In this document: in pieces, positions 37,601 through 46,616 of the stretch | Layout: the number at the start of each line of letters is the position of its first letter | Numbering within the stretch: the stretch's first letter is position 1 | Assembly (NCBI GenBank): GCA_016490735.1 | Contig: JAEMWC010000082.1 | Coordinates: 32,501 to 96,500 of the forward strand | Reading direction: 5' to 3' | Source of the DNA: Pachyseris speciosa | Taxonomy: Eukaryota > Cnidaria > Anthozoa > Scleractinia > Pachyseridae | Length of the DNA: 64,000 nucleotides | Notes under the pieces: generated by a model | The model's input: only the letters and a program-made list of their open reading frames with translations | The model's database searches: none | What the model was told of the DNA's origin: nothing | Made by a program: the position numbers and the translations under genes

Positions 37601-40600
37601 GGACCGTGACGATCTTGTGGTGGTAGGCAAGCTTGCTCAGTCTTTCGGTTTCAATTTTAAGGCTAAAGGGAAGCACTAAAGAGGAAATACTTCTTGACTT
37701 TCACTAAAATTTCAACATTGTATTCAATGGTCAAAAGGTGTAAGTTGCCTTTTCGAGTTGAGGGTGGATCGAGAGGGCATATAATCTGAGACTCTTAATT
37801 TCGTACAAAGTAAATACAGTACAACCCCGCATTTCGGCCATCTACTTAACACGGCCGGACACCCGCTCGTGACGAACAGTTTTGTTTGTATCGAATGAAA
37901 GCTCATATGTTTTCTGTTACATTAGCCCGCTCAATACGAACACCGGTTGATACGAACAACGGACACTCGATCCACGCGCTGACATACATACAATGTAGAT
38001 AACCTCTTTTAACAAACACTGACCTCAACACTGGCTATCTGCCCGCTGTATTTCATTTGTCACAATTATATAGTAATTAACAAATAAAAAAAGCTTTAAT
38101 CGTGCTTTGTTCTGTTATAAGGCACTCAAGGAAGTGACGAGAGCACTCAAGAGGTAGTTAGAAGCACTCGCCGCAGGCGAGTGCTTCTAACTACTTCTTT
38201 GTTTTATAATAAAGAATTTCTTAATTTCCGCACGCATTCGGCTAAAATTTTCGGAAAACTTTACTTTCCAAATCCTACGAGTGGCGTCAGCCGTGCATCT
38301 GTACTCCCATGAGGCACGCTAAGACAGACCAATCACAATCCTTGTTAGAATGGCAAAATATATTTCATTGGTTAAACACGACCAAAGCTGTCAGAATGTC
38401 AAACCATCAAAGTGCAAGTTGTTTTTTAAGCTCTGGCTAAAAAACGAGGCAACAATGTTGCGCAACAATTTGAGCTCGCGCATGTTTCCGCGATGTTTCC
38501 CCGTTTAGTTACCCGAGGAAACATTGTTGCGGCGACAAAAAATGTTTCTGAACTCCCTCAGAGACATTTTTTGTTGCCGCAATAATGTTTCCTCGAGTGG
38601 CTAAACGGGGAAACATCGCGGAAGCATGCGCGAGTTCAAATTGTTGCCGCAACATTGTTGCCTAGTGCAGCCAGAGCTTAAGCTAAAATCGCGATAAAAA
38701 AAGCAAATTGTTCAGTGAAACTCGACGGAATTTTGGCTCATGAATTCTCTAAAAAAGGCGTAATGATTAAGAGCTAGTTTTAAAAGATACTCAGGAAGGT
38801 GAATTTTTGAGTGAGAAAAGAAAGTGCAAAGGTTTACTCATGAGAAGCTTAAAACTTGAATCGGCTTGCATGGCGCCCGGCATAGCGGGATTGTCTGGTT
38901 GAAAAACAAAATGATGATTCCACGGCATCTTGCAGCTCACCAAAATGGGTAACAGAACAGTTTACCATTTTAGATTTGATGACGTGTAATGGTTGCAGCT
39001 ATTGTCAGGAAGCAAATGAAGCAGAAAATCCTTTGTGTTAAACAATAGGGCAACCATTACACACGTCATCAAATCCAAAATGGCCGCGCCCGGGAAATTT
39101 AAAAGCGAAAATAGGCGATGATGATATCCATTTTTATTTACTTAAATGTTATATCCACGTTTTAAAACAAAATTTGAAATCTAGTAATTATTGCCTACAA
39201 TTTAGCGTCAATTTGTTGTAAGAGTGAAGGTTCCCTCTAAGTAGTAGTCAACTAAGGCTTAAAAACTCATTAGTAATCCATGAAGGAAATACAAAAGAAA
39301 TTAATTTTTAATGAGTGTCTTTATATCTGATAAAGACACGGCTAAATTTTACATCCGATTTTCTAGGCCAAAATAACCCAAAATCTAAATTTTAGTGTAA
39401 GAATGGATAGATGTACAGTAAAGTGTTTTTAAGCCGTTCAATAAATTCGCAATTCGTGTTTTATCAAGCCCGCTTAAAACACTTCTGCTCATTTATTAAA
39501 CATTACATAAGACACTATTCTGTTGGTTCTAAATTTTAAGCTTTAGTCTTGGCGTCGATAAAACTTGCGTCTATGACATTTTATCTGAGACCCCACTTAA
39601 AGGGTCATTGTCGCGTAATTTGGGTCTAAACCCAAACATGTTTTTGCAAAGTGGAACACTTAAAAAATGTTGGAGTCTTCCTACGAAGTATTTAATATGT
39701 GCATTGGATCTTTTTGCGGTTGTCTGTGACCACGGATGATGATGAGGAAATGGATTGCAACGTGAAAAAGTTAGGTTAACGTTTTTCAAGTTTAGTCATT
39801 GTGTCGCCATAAAGTGATGCTATTTCCTTTTCCGCCCAAGCAATAATTAGAAATCTACTTCTTCGTGTTAGAAAGGTCGATCGCTTAATAGAAAAAGTAC
39901 TTCCTCACGATTTGAACAACTTATGACAAGAATTGCCGTGACAGTGCCCCTTTGATATGGAAACCTGGATAATATGAACGCCTCATGTGTGTTCCTTTGT
40001 CCGTATTAACCGGGTTCAGTTGTATTTACAATAACTTTTTTGCGTCCCCCTTTCCCCTCCCCACTCCCCCCTCCTTAAAAAAAAAAGTACCTGGGTGCGT
40101 CTTTGATACAGTAGTTCAGTGCTCCTATGACCAAGCGAAAATTTTCACAGTTTTCTATGTTTACTTTTTGCAGTGTGTCGTTAAATCGCTTATCATTTAT
40201 CTATGTCGTCACTCCTGATTTCTTCTTTGCTTATAAACATGCAGGGTGGACTCTCAACATCTAATGAAATGTGCGCCGGCTTTTTGTTTTACTACCCAAG
40301 GATGGTGAACAGCTCCACATTTTGCAGCAGCGTACTGCGCGAGCCAGTATACTTCTTTATGAAAAAGTACTTGTAAGTAATCGTCCTCATTTGGTCCTTT
40401 CATTTAGCCACTCCAATTACTTAACATCTTAGAAAAGCCAACAACATTGTTTATTGGTAGAAAATCTATGCTTATCGATGTCTTTTGTTTCCTCCTTTCT
40501 TTGTTTTTCATCTCAATGCCTGCACCTGTTTTTATTGTTATCGTTAACAATAATTGTCACGCAAACTATCTTACCCAATGTCATTTCTCATCATTACCAT

Positions 40601-40692
40601 TGTTATTGCCATCGTCATTACCAAAGATAATGCCACTGCCACTGTCACTGTCACTGCCACTGTCACTGTCACTGTCACTGTCACTGTCACTG

Positions 40693-40727
<35 letters not shown>

Positions 40728-43700
40728 GCCACTACCACTGCTACTGTCACGGTAGCTGTTACTGTCACTATAACTGTCATCATTACTACTGTCACTGTCA
40801 CTATCGCTATCACTATTGCTATCACTTTCACTGTCACTATAACTATCATTGTCACTGTTACCGCCACTACCACTGTCACTGTCAATGTCACTGTCATTAT
40901 CACTATCACTGTCACTGTCACTGTCACGATCACCGTCACCGTCACCGTCACCGTCACCGTGATCGTCACTGTCACTGTCACTGCCACCGTCTCTACCACT
41001 ATCACTATCACTATTACTGTCACTATCAATGTCACTGTCATTATCACTATCGATGTCACTTTAACTATTACTGCCACTGTCATTATCACTGCCACTATAC
41101 TTTATAACATAGCTGGTAAATTCGTGTAGTCAAATTCAATTGCGCGAGCGTGCTTCATATTCCTATTGTGCACGCTGATGACGTAGCAGAGGGAATTTCT
41201 CTTTATACAATAGTTAAACTACCGCGTTGAAAATGTTATAAAACAATTGGTTCATGCGTCAGCTGAGCGTTAATCGAGATATGAAGCACTTGGGAAGTTT
41301 GGAGAACATTCAAGAAGCTAGAGTTGCTCTCGGCTACGCCTCAAGCACCTCTTACGCATCTTTAGTGCTCTCCAAACTTCCCGCGTGCTTCATACCTCGA
41401 TGAACGCATGCTGACGCATGATCACTTCACTGCCACTATCACTATCAATGTCACTCTAACTACTGCCATTATCAGTCACTATCACTGTCACTGTCACTAT
41501 CACTGTCATTATCACCATCGCCATCATCATCACCATCACTTTCACTGTCACTTTCACTTTCACTTTCACTTTCACTGTCACTGTCACTGTCACTATCACT
41601 GTCATTATCACTGTCAATGTCACTTCCACTGTCACTGTCACTGTTATTGTCACTGTCACCGTAACTGCCCCTGTCACTGTCTTCGTTGTGATTGTCGTTG
41701 TCTCTGTTGCTTGAAAGGACGATGGGAATAGCAATAAGAACATCACAAATAATAGACTTAATGAGCAAAATTAACAGTCGTCCTGCACCGTGCGTTTTAT
41801 ATTTTTTTGTTGTTGTTGTTGTTGTTTTTTTTTTTTATCATCCTCAGCAGAAGAACAACGTGAAATGACCAAATTGAAGGTTTGTTGAGGACGTAATCGG
41901 AAAGCGAATAGTTTTTCTTTTTCTCCTTTTTCTAAGTTCTATGCAGTTTCTACTAATTTATTTTCTAGATAATTCGTCCAAGTAGTACGAGTTAAATGCA
42001 GTTAAATGCAATTGAAAGGAAAATTCGCAAATGGTACTTAAAAATTTAAGTGACGTTTTCGATGCCTTTACCGTCTTCCATTCTCGTTGTCATTGTAATA
42101 CATACAAATTACAGCATAAAATACAAAACAAAAGAAATAGTTGAGTAACGTGCAAGAGCGTGTCAAAATACCACCAAGACATCTTGTAGAGTAAGGTGAA
42201 TTTTTTCTTTAATGTGTAGATGAATACCAGAACAGTTCAAAGTTAGCCCAGAAGGTTTGAAAGTGAGGGCAGTTATACAGCAAATGATAGAGTGTTTCTG
42301 GCTCTGATTTGCAAAATGTACACTTGTCATCAGTACTATAACCTATTTTTTGAAGTTTGGTATTGGTATAAAGGATGGAATTTAAAACTTTGTATTGAAA
42401 CGCTTTCACATAAGTTTCAAGAGCCACTGGGGTAAATGAAATACCTGTTCTACTTGAGTGGTCGTAAGATTAAACTTTCTGGCCGCACTGGGTAATTGCG
42501 CTTTTATAACGAAAAGAAATGTTTTGATTTCTTTTTTGTCACATCAAAAACGTTATTGTCAATAATGATGGAAAAGGATATCTCTGGATGCGCGGAATTT
42601 CATTTCAAGGATGTTGGCACTGAATGTCGAAGTTCCGCCCAGACTAAAAAGTTAGTTTTATTTACTTTGTTGTTTATGACTTTGAAAGAGTCGATATTAT
42701 TTAAAGAAAAGAACATATCATTTACAAATACAATACCAGAATCGAAGTTATTTTTATAGAATACTGGATTGTTGTTTATTCGAATATCTTTATTATTCCA
42801 TATTATATTGCGCCAATCCTTTGTTATGCCAAAGTTTTCACGAAACTCCGACCACCCCGAAGGCCTAGTGCTATTATTAGAGAGTTTAAGCATGACGTTT
42901 ACGGCAGACGGCAAACGGCAAAGAGTACCTCTGATTTTTTATTCTCTTCTGACTTGTAATTCTTATATAAATCACACAAAAATGGACAAATGTCTCCTAC
43001 TATTCACCACAAATAAAAATATTTTCACTCTACTGTACAGACAGCTGAAGACAGACGGCAAAAGTTTCATTTTTGCCGTTTGCCGTTTGACGTAACGTCA
43101 TGCTTAATCTCTCTATTGTTTCGAGGTGTTTGGAACCCCTGATGAAACACGAAGCACGAGTTTTTGACATGACTTCTCAATCACGAATAAGAATACAATG
43201 AAAGATATAGCCGATATATTATTTTTATAATTAGCACCGATTGTATTAATGAGCAACAGCGAATACATTCTTTCGCATTTCACAACTCTTTGCCTGAATA
43301 CATTTTTTGGGAATTGTTTGTTCGCGTCAGCAGACATTTACTGTAGTTGACGAATAATGGCGGAGATCAAGGACGGAGCGAATCGTTTTCGTCCGCCTTA
43401 AACTTTACTCTGAGAACCAGTTTACGGCTTATTAGGCCGTTCCTGCTTTACAAACTACAAAAACATTTTTGAACATATTTAGACAATGGTAGTTGGAAAG
43501 AGAGACGAAAGTACCGATTTTAGATCATATCCCGGCGGTCTCTACAGAAAATATGACTTGTACAAGGTGAATCCTGTGAGATGTGAAATATCGTAAATTG
43601 ACGCCTCGTGTTTTAATTACTAGTTCGCGAAGTTTATAAATCATGATGTAAAACGTTTTGTAAATGAAAAAAAAAATGACCAAGCGATGTATAGCTGATG

Positions 43701-44387
43701 GTATTTGCATATTTTAGTGGTATATACCACTCTCACTAGAGAATGGTATACTGTTTTTCATTGGGTATCCAAACACATGCACGTGATGTGGTATTCATCC
43801 GGTGATTGGAAGTTGACCTAATCAATTATTAATGAGTTTGACAAGTTCTAATTATCATCATTGTTGCTATATTAGTCCGGCTGTCAACGTGTCTTGGCAC
43901 AATCCTCTTGCTGAAATGAACATCACTTGGACAAAAGACATGGTGTCAGACTTGAGAAGAAGGATCGATGAAGCTAAAACATTTGTTCCTTTCTGCGTTC
44001 TGGTTAGTACAACTGAGATATGTTCATATTTGAGACATTATTGGAAGTCACGTGAACGATCACAGTTTCAACGGCAATTATCATAGCAACATCGGTTCTT
44101 TTTCCCTTCCATCGGTTAATGTTTTGAATCTGAATAAAGACAATGAGCGGTTAAGGACCTTTAATCTTATTTTATGATTTTACTAATAAGTTGTTGTTTT
44201 ATTGTTGCAGCCCGGTAAGACGCTTCCCAAGTGGCTGCCGATTCCTAACATAACCAAGTTTCTACCTCCAGCAGAGTCCAAATGTCCAAACCCAACCCCT
44301 GGGAATCCTGACAGCAGTTCCTCCTTGGTTGTGGCTTCTCGCATTCTTCTTCTTTTTATGTTTGCCGGTTCTGTTATGTTCTTGTAA
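17872..44387 (+). CDS. MOXD1-like: DBH-like (MOXD1-like) copper monooxygenase, copy B, complete, 604 aa
   Basis: Fourteen exons with GT/AG borders keep one frame: 17872-18141, 30838-30984, 31152-31322, 32127-32210, 32407-32589, 33260-33362, 34547-34710, 34935-35010, 35801-35886, 37189-37227, 37563-37622, 40245-40372, 43876-44002, 44211-44387 (1815 bases). A signal peptide (about residues 1-17, ending SARA) is followed by a DOMON domain (about 20-140) and the N- and C-terminal Cu2-monooxygenase domains (about 180-320 and 330-500). Copper ligands: H238/H239, H311, H395/H397, M470; their spacing matches DBH and PHM. The reaction is expected to be ascorbate- and O2-dependent hydroxylation in the secretory lumen or at the cell surface; the substrate is unknown. 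I chose the ATG at 17872 because it starts the signal peptide, although the frame stays open upstream to 17653. The C-terminus ends in a hydrophobic run with no cytoplasmic tail, and a 5-base deletion relative to copy A re-frames it. Confidence 0.93.
18142..19297. other. Start of intron 1 of gene B, no element resolved
   Basis: AT-rich intronic sequence. A short segment at 18568-18625 (GCCTCGATTTAACGAAGTGC ... TTCGTTATAT) resembles the inverted end of a dispersed repeat. Nothing coding is supported. Confidence 0.5.
19298..20766. mobile_element. 1.47 kb element with about 390-bp terminal inverted repeats
   Basis: The left arm (19298-19690, starting CAATGAATGAGTTGCCAG) is the reverse complement of the right arm (20375-20766, ending CTGGCAACTCATTCAATG), with scattered mismatches. 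The roughly 680-bp centre shows no transposase. Both arms read inward-to-outward with a conserved ATG-led peptide that includes [16 protein letters not shown]. The long arms resemble foldback or MULE-type structures. Confidence 0.8.
20799..23900 (-). pseudogene. L1/Tx1-like LINE relic: ORF1 end and most of ORF2
   Basis: The minus strand carries, in order, an ORF1 tail (about 23900-23380, with [13 protein letters not shown]), an ORF2 start at 23258 ([18 protein letters not shown]), an AP-endonuclease segment (GGDWNCTL near 22830), reverse transcriptase palm ([13 protein letters not shown] at about 22160; FADDTNFF near 22030), thumb and connection (21884-20799). Several stops and frameshifts break it, for example after ILAN at 22102. 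The C-terminal zinc-binding region is missing at the 20799 end. It lies in intron 1 of gene B, antisense to the gene. Confidence 0.8.
24300..24565 (-). pseudogene. 3' fragment of an L1/Tx1-like LINE ORF2
   Basis: Minus-strand translation gives a segment with [10 protein letters not shown] followed by [18 protein letters not shown], the Cys-His motif that ends ORF2 of this LINE class. It supplies the part missing from the neighbouring 20799-23900 copy but lies on its 5' side, so it is a separate insertion or a rearranged piece. The AT-rich stretch 23900-24300 may be its 3' UTR. Confidence 0.7.
24708..26880. mobile_element. 2.17 kb DNA transposon with G-rich terminal inverted repeats
   Basis: The left end AGGGACCGTTCATTTTTTATG matches the right end CATAAAAAATGAACGGTCCCT perfectly, followed inward on both sides by runs of G and CTGGTGGGATTTGG. 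No recognisable transposase catalytic core is present. Three coding-like segments lie inside: an acidic low-complexity stretch (25142-25290, minus frame), a Cys-rich segment (25850-26057) and a SAP-like ORF (26026-26634). Likely a non-autonomous or decayed element. Confidence 0.85.
26026..26634 (+). CDS. Transposon ORF with SAP-like motif and acidic C-terminus
   Basis: 202 residues from an ATG to a stop, inside the G-rich TIR element. A charged helix (about residues 40-65, [19 protein letters not shown]) is followed by a SAP-like helix-extension-helix (about 84-118, [15 protein letters not shown] ... [10 protein letters not shown]), then an acidic Ser/Asp/Glu-rich tail and a basic-aromatic end. 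SAP motifs commonly bind AT-rich DNA. A Cys-rich upstream frame (25850-26057, with CSFCCEW and [10 protein letters not shown]) overlaps it in another phase and stops at 26057, so the original protein was probably longer and has been broken. The exact transposon family is not recognised. Confidence 0.6.
   Translation: MPVVAVVVLSDPESVARFGDKFIVKPKFVVDYLQHLEVIELKKKKRLAERARESREAREKSYDDYHWATLCEDAAKLKKLRLPELNKYLQHHGLLKQHQKSSKNDKVKTIMGHFLQMNTLRTGQAEVRGSNESGQLDSSGESSEGEETDDDYKSDAPDSEDDSNDVVLAFIASDEEYVDERPATTHSGRAVTRRAEIDFSFF
27165..27345. repeat. Palindromic repeat, second copy of the 7175-7345 hairpin
   Basis: Arms share TTGGAATAAATAAGCAC and AAATCATGTGATTAC with the copy at 7175-7345, and the left border also has TATATTATTAAT. 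It lies in intron 1 of gene B. Confidence 0.85.
27346..29936. other. Intron 1 of gene B, mostly unresolved sequence
   Basis: No gene supported. It contains a short GTTTTGAA tandem repeat (27950-27978) and an AC/G-biased low-complexity stretch of CCGAAAACC-like units (29285-29510). Confidence 0.6.
29937..30311. mobile_element. 375-bp TIR MITE
   Basis: The left end CCCTGCTAGCAGAGGCCTC is matched by the right end GAGGCCTCTGCTAGCAGGG. Inner arms also pair imperfectly. It is non-coding and lies in intron 1 of gene B. Confidence 0.85.
31375..31660. repeat. GAT microsatellites in intron 3 of gene B
   Basis: Two GAT/GAC tracts (31375-31494 and 31577-31660) begin 50 bases after exon 3. Reading through the donor site would append a poly-Asp tail, but the splice donor at 31323 and continuation in exon 4 argue against that. 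Confidence 0.9.
33380..33425. repeat. GTTT microsatellite in intron 6 of gene B
   Basis: Tandem TTTG units begin about 18 bases after exon 6. Related GTT and TTTTG tracts flank the same exon at 33180-33210 and 33600-33630. Confidence 0.85.
35050..35450. repeat. Polypurine tract, AAT repeat and LINE tail in intron 8 of gene B
   Basis: The purine-rich tract 35050-35220 matches 8401-8597 of gene A. It is then interrupted by AAT repeats (35221-35249) and a piece reading ATATAGCGC ... AGAGCGCTGTAC. The minus strand of 35379-35450 encodes [16 protein letters not shown], a typical LINE C-terminus. This inserted block is absent from gene A. Confidence 0.65.
36720..36825. repeat. Imperfect hairpin repeat in intron 9 of gene B
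   Basis: The left arm (GGGCTAGTCCTGATTTCACGTC) pairs with the right arm (GACGTCAAATCAGGAATAGACCC). Non-coding. Confidence 0.7.
38112..38205. repeat. Short hairpin repeat in intron 11 of gene B
   Basis: GTAGTTAGAAGCACTCGCC is followed by GGCGAGTGCTTCTAACTAC after two bases, a perfect stem. Confidence 0.85.
38420..38692. mobile_element. 273-bp foldback element
   Basis: Nearly the whole segment folds on itself: AAGCTCTGGCT at the left against AGCCAGAGCTT at the right, with CATGTTTCCGCGATGTTTCCCC pairing with GGGGAAACATCGCGGAAGCATG inside. It is related to 160-357. Confidence 0.85.
38960..39090. repeat. Hairpin repeat in intron 11 of gene B
   Basis: CCATTTTAGATTTGATGACG pairs with CGTCATCAAATCCAAAATGG, followed inward by GTGTAATGGTTGC against GCAACCATTACAC. 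Confidence 0.85.
39091..40244. other. Remainder of intron 11 of gene B
   Basis: AT-rich sequence with no coding or repeat structure that I could resolve. Confidence 0.5.
40613..41095. repeat. GTCACT hexanucleotide array in intron 12 of gene B
   Basis: Tandem GTCACT with blocks of CTCACT and GTCACC. Long Thr/Val ORFs on both strands are compositional artefacts. Equivalent to 11937-12150 of gene A. Confidence 0.95.
41252..41422. mobile_element. Foldback element splitting the hexamer array
   Basis: CATGCGTCAGCTGAGCGTTAA at the left pairs with AACGCATGCTGACGCATG at the right, and GGGAAGTTTGGAGA pairs with CTCCAAACTTCCC. Hexamer repeats lie on both sides, so it seems to have inserted into the array. 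Confidence 0.75.
41430..41690. repeat. Second GTCACT hexanucleotide array in intron 12 of gene B
   Basis: Continuation of the array past the foldback element, mainly GTCACT and TTCACT units, ending in GTTGTCGTTGTCTCTGTTGC. Confidence 0.95.
42209..42914 (-). pseudogene. LINE ORF2 C-terminal relic in intron 12 of gene B
   Basis: Minus-strand frames 42914-42600 and 42427-42209 encode the distal part of an L1-like ORF2. The second holds [18 protein letters not shown], the terminal Cys-His motif. It is collinear with the 21341-20799 and 24565-24300 fragments in intron 1, showing the same LINE class. The two frames are separated by stops. Confidence 0.75.
42881..43115. mobile_element. 235-bp TIR element abutting the LINE relic
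   Basis: AGAGAGTTTAAGCATGACGTT at the left and AACGTCATGCTTAATCTCTCT at the right are inverted repeats. Inside, GCAAACGGCAAA pairs with TTTGCCGTTTGC. It cuts into the 5' side of the LINE fragment. Confidence 0.75.
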
Positions 44388-44756
44388 GAAGGCAACATAA
44401 TATGGGCGTTTCATTGTGTTTTATTTCAGATCTCTGGCCTTAGACGGAACGATTATGTTGTATGGCAGGCTTACGACTTGCCTGTGATAGGAATTGTGTC
44501 GTGTAAATGGAGCCTACGACTTGTCGTACAAGACTCGAAAAACGTTGTAGGATTGAGAAAAATGTTTCCAAATCAAACGACAATCGTACGCCTGGGGAAT
44601 GTTAAATTACCAAATTTGCGTATAATTTTGCTTATGATAGTTTGGCCTTCTGTGTCATTTTAGAATGCTGGCAAATGTAGTTTAACTCCAAAGTGCATGA
44701 TTAAATTGTCTTAAAGAATCATAGTAACTCACAGTGCCTTGTTTGCGTCTAATGTG
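44388..44756. other. 3' flank of gene B (paralogous block, part 1)
   Basis: No gene. It aligns with 13361-13870 downstream of gene A, for example TTTCATTGTGTTTTATTT just after the stop and GTCTTAAA ... CACAGTGCC further on. Confidence 0.75.
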
Positions 44757-44757
44757 T

Positions 44758-45204
44758 CAGGGGCACCCAACGACAAGTTTCGGTAGATATCTGTTCGGTG
44801 GAGGGTAATTCGCCTTGGGCTTTCGGCGTCGATTAAAGGGTGCACTCGGATTTTCGAAACTAAAACGTGGCCTAAAAATTCGCAACTGGGAAATCATAGC
44901 CCCTGGGATTTTCGGAAAGATCGTTATTGCCGTTTTTTGGCAGTCAAAAACGTCAGCTAGCATTTTCGGAAAGATAATAGTTCCCTTGAAAGCTCGTGGA
45001 AAGTTCATTTCAGCTTGCATTTTCTCAAAGGAAGATTTTGTTCCCTAACATTTTCGGGCAATAAAACTTTCAGCTAGGGAATCCGAACAGATGAACTTCT
45101 TCTAGCTTATGAAAACATCGCTTTAAACAGACTTCATACACAATCAGGTACTTAAAAGTGCCCTTCTTCAGCTTTTGGTTGATTTGGCTCGTTGGGTGCC
45201 CCTG
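44758..45204. mobile_element. 447-bp hAT-like MITE in the flank of gene B
   Basis: CAGGGGCACCCAACG at the left is matched by CGTTGGGTGCCCCTG at the right. The flanks repeat ATGTGT directly on both sides, consistent with a target duplication of about 6 bases (hAT normally makes 8). The flank of gene A lacks it, so it postdates the duplication. The interior is rich in ATTTTCGG motifs and shows no transposase. Confidence 0.8.
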
Positions 45205-46274
45205 ATGTGTACCCATTAAAGTTCGGTACTTTCATTTTCTGAGTTTTAATCGTTGCGCACCTTTGCCAGTTTAGTTTTTGGCGGCCTATTTTCGCCCACC
45301 AAAGTATTGTTATCTGCCCTCTTTAGTGGGGTCTTCCATGTACAAGCTACACAGGTTAGGCCGAAGAAAATGAAACAAATAAGACGTATTTTTCTGTGCG
45401 AATTAACTCTCAAACTGTGGGATGAAAGGAAACAAAGCCTTTTAATTTATGTCTACTCCTCACTAGTTACGCAAGCATAAGTATAAGCTAGTGTGAGGAC
45501 GGCCGCTACATCAAGAGCATATGTATGCGTACAGCTATTTTTATCTCCATTCCCTATCGCCTGAATATGCTTTCAACTTGGTGGTCGAAGCAGACTGCTA
45601 GTTTAACTTCATTCACTTGTTTTTCTTTTAGGCCGAAGGAGACAACACAACGTTTGCGAAACCTAAAAAAATTGAATATCAGTAAAGCAGTGGTGAATTT
45701 CACAATCTGGTTCGTGAACTTCAACTTGGCCACATTGCCCCATGCTCGTTCTAACTTTTAGTTTTGTCTCAACGATTTGTGAATAAGCATAGAGTTATTT
45801 CTGACAGATTCCGCTAATTTCTCATCCAGTGTTATGTGCTCCGCCACGTTCTTTTCCCAAGAAAGAGGTCTGGAACAAAGTGTATATTGATAGGCTCTCA
45901 GTAAAAAGAAAGGAATGTTCTGAAAACGGAACACCCTTGGCAAAAATAACCTGAGTCCCATGCGCGGAATGGTCTGGGCGGAGTGTATGAACCTGGCTTC
46001 CGTTGCCACGTCACGGGCTTGGCGGTTCCTTTTAAGGTTTGCCGAAAGAAACTCATATTTTGCACAATCCCAGTAAACTAATGTTTCTTCATTCCTTTCA
46101 TTCTGCTCTCGGGGGCAGACCAACGGAATATTATTTCGTTCATTCTGAAAATGGAATAGGTCCCGAAAAGAAAAACAAACACGACTACCGTCTATTTCGC
46201 GTATTCCCTATCTGGAATAGTCCCAAAAATGCACCCTAAAATTCCTCGCCGTGGCCGCATCTATGGTGGCCGAG
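45205..46274. other. 3' flank of gene B (paralogous block, part 2) and spacer
   Basis: Bases 45205-45360 and 45690-45905 align with 13870-14450 beyond gene A (shared AATCGTTGCGCACC, CCCACCAAAGTATT, GAACTTCAACTTGGCCACATT). After 45905 the similarity stops. No gene supported. Confidence 0.7.
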
Positions 46275-46560
46275 GACTGCCACTAAGTTTTGAGGTCCAT
46301 TTTTGCTTTTTTTAAGCAAATAAATGTGAAACAAAATGAAAATAAAGTTTAAAATCAAATACAAATGCAATGCAATATAAAAGAAAATGCAAATAAAGTC
46401 AAAGTCAAATGTAATTAAATGTAAAACAAAAAGCAAAGTACAAATCAAAATCAAATTTGATTCAAATTAATATTGAATACATTTTTAAATCGATGTTAAA
46501 GTAAATTAAAATTGAATACACTTGGAAAAGATAATGTAAAACAAAATTAGTGGCAGCGCT
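46275..46560. mobile_element. Short AT-rich TIR element
   Basis: CTGCCACTAAGTTTTG near the left pairs with CAAAATTAGTGGCAG at the right. The interior is made of AAAT/CAAAT-type low-complexity repeats. Confidence 0.55.
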
Positions 46561-46616
46561 CGGCCATGCGCAAATTTACTTTCGTTTGAAAAATTATTTC
46601 ACATGGCCGAGCGCTG

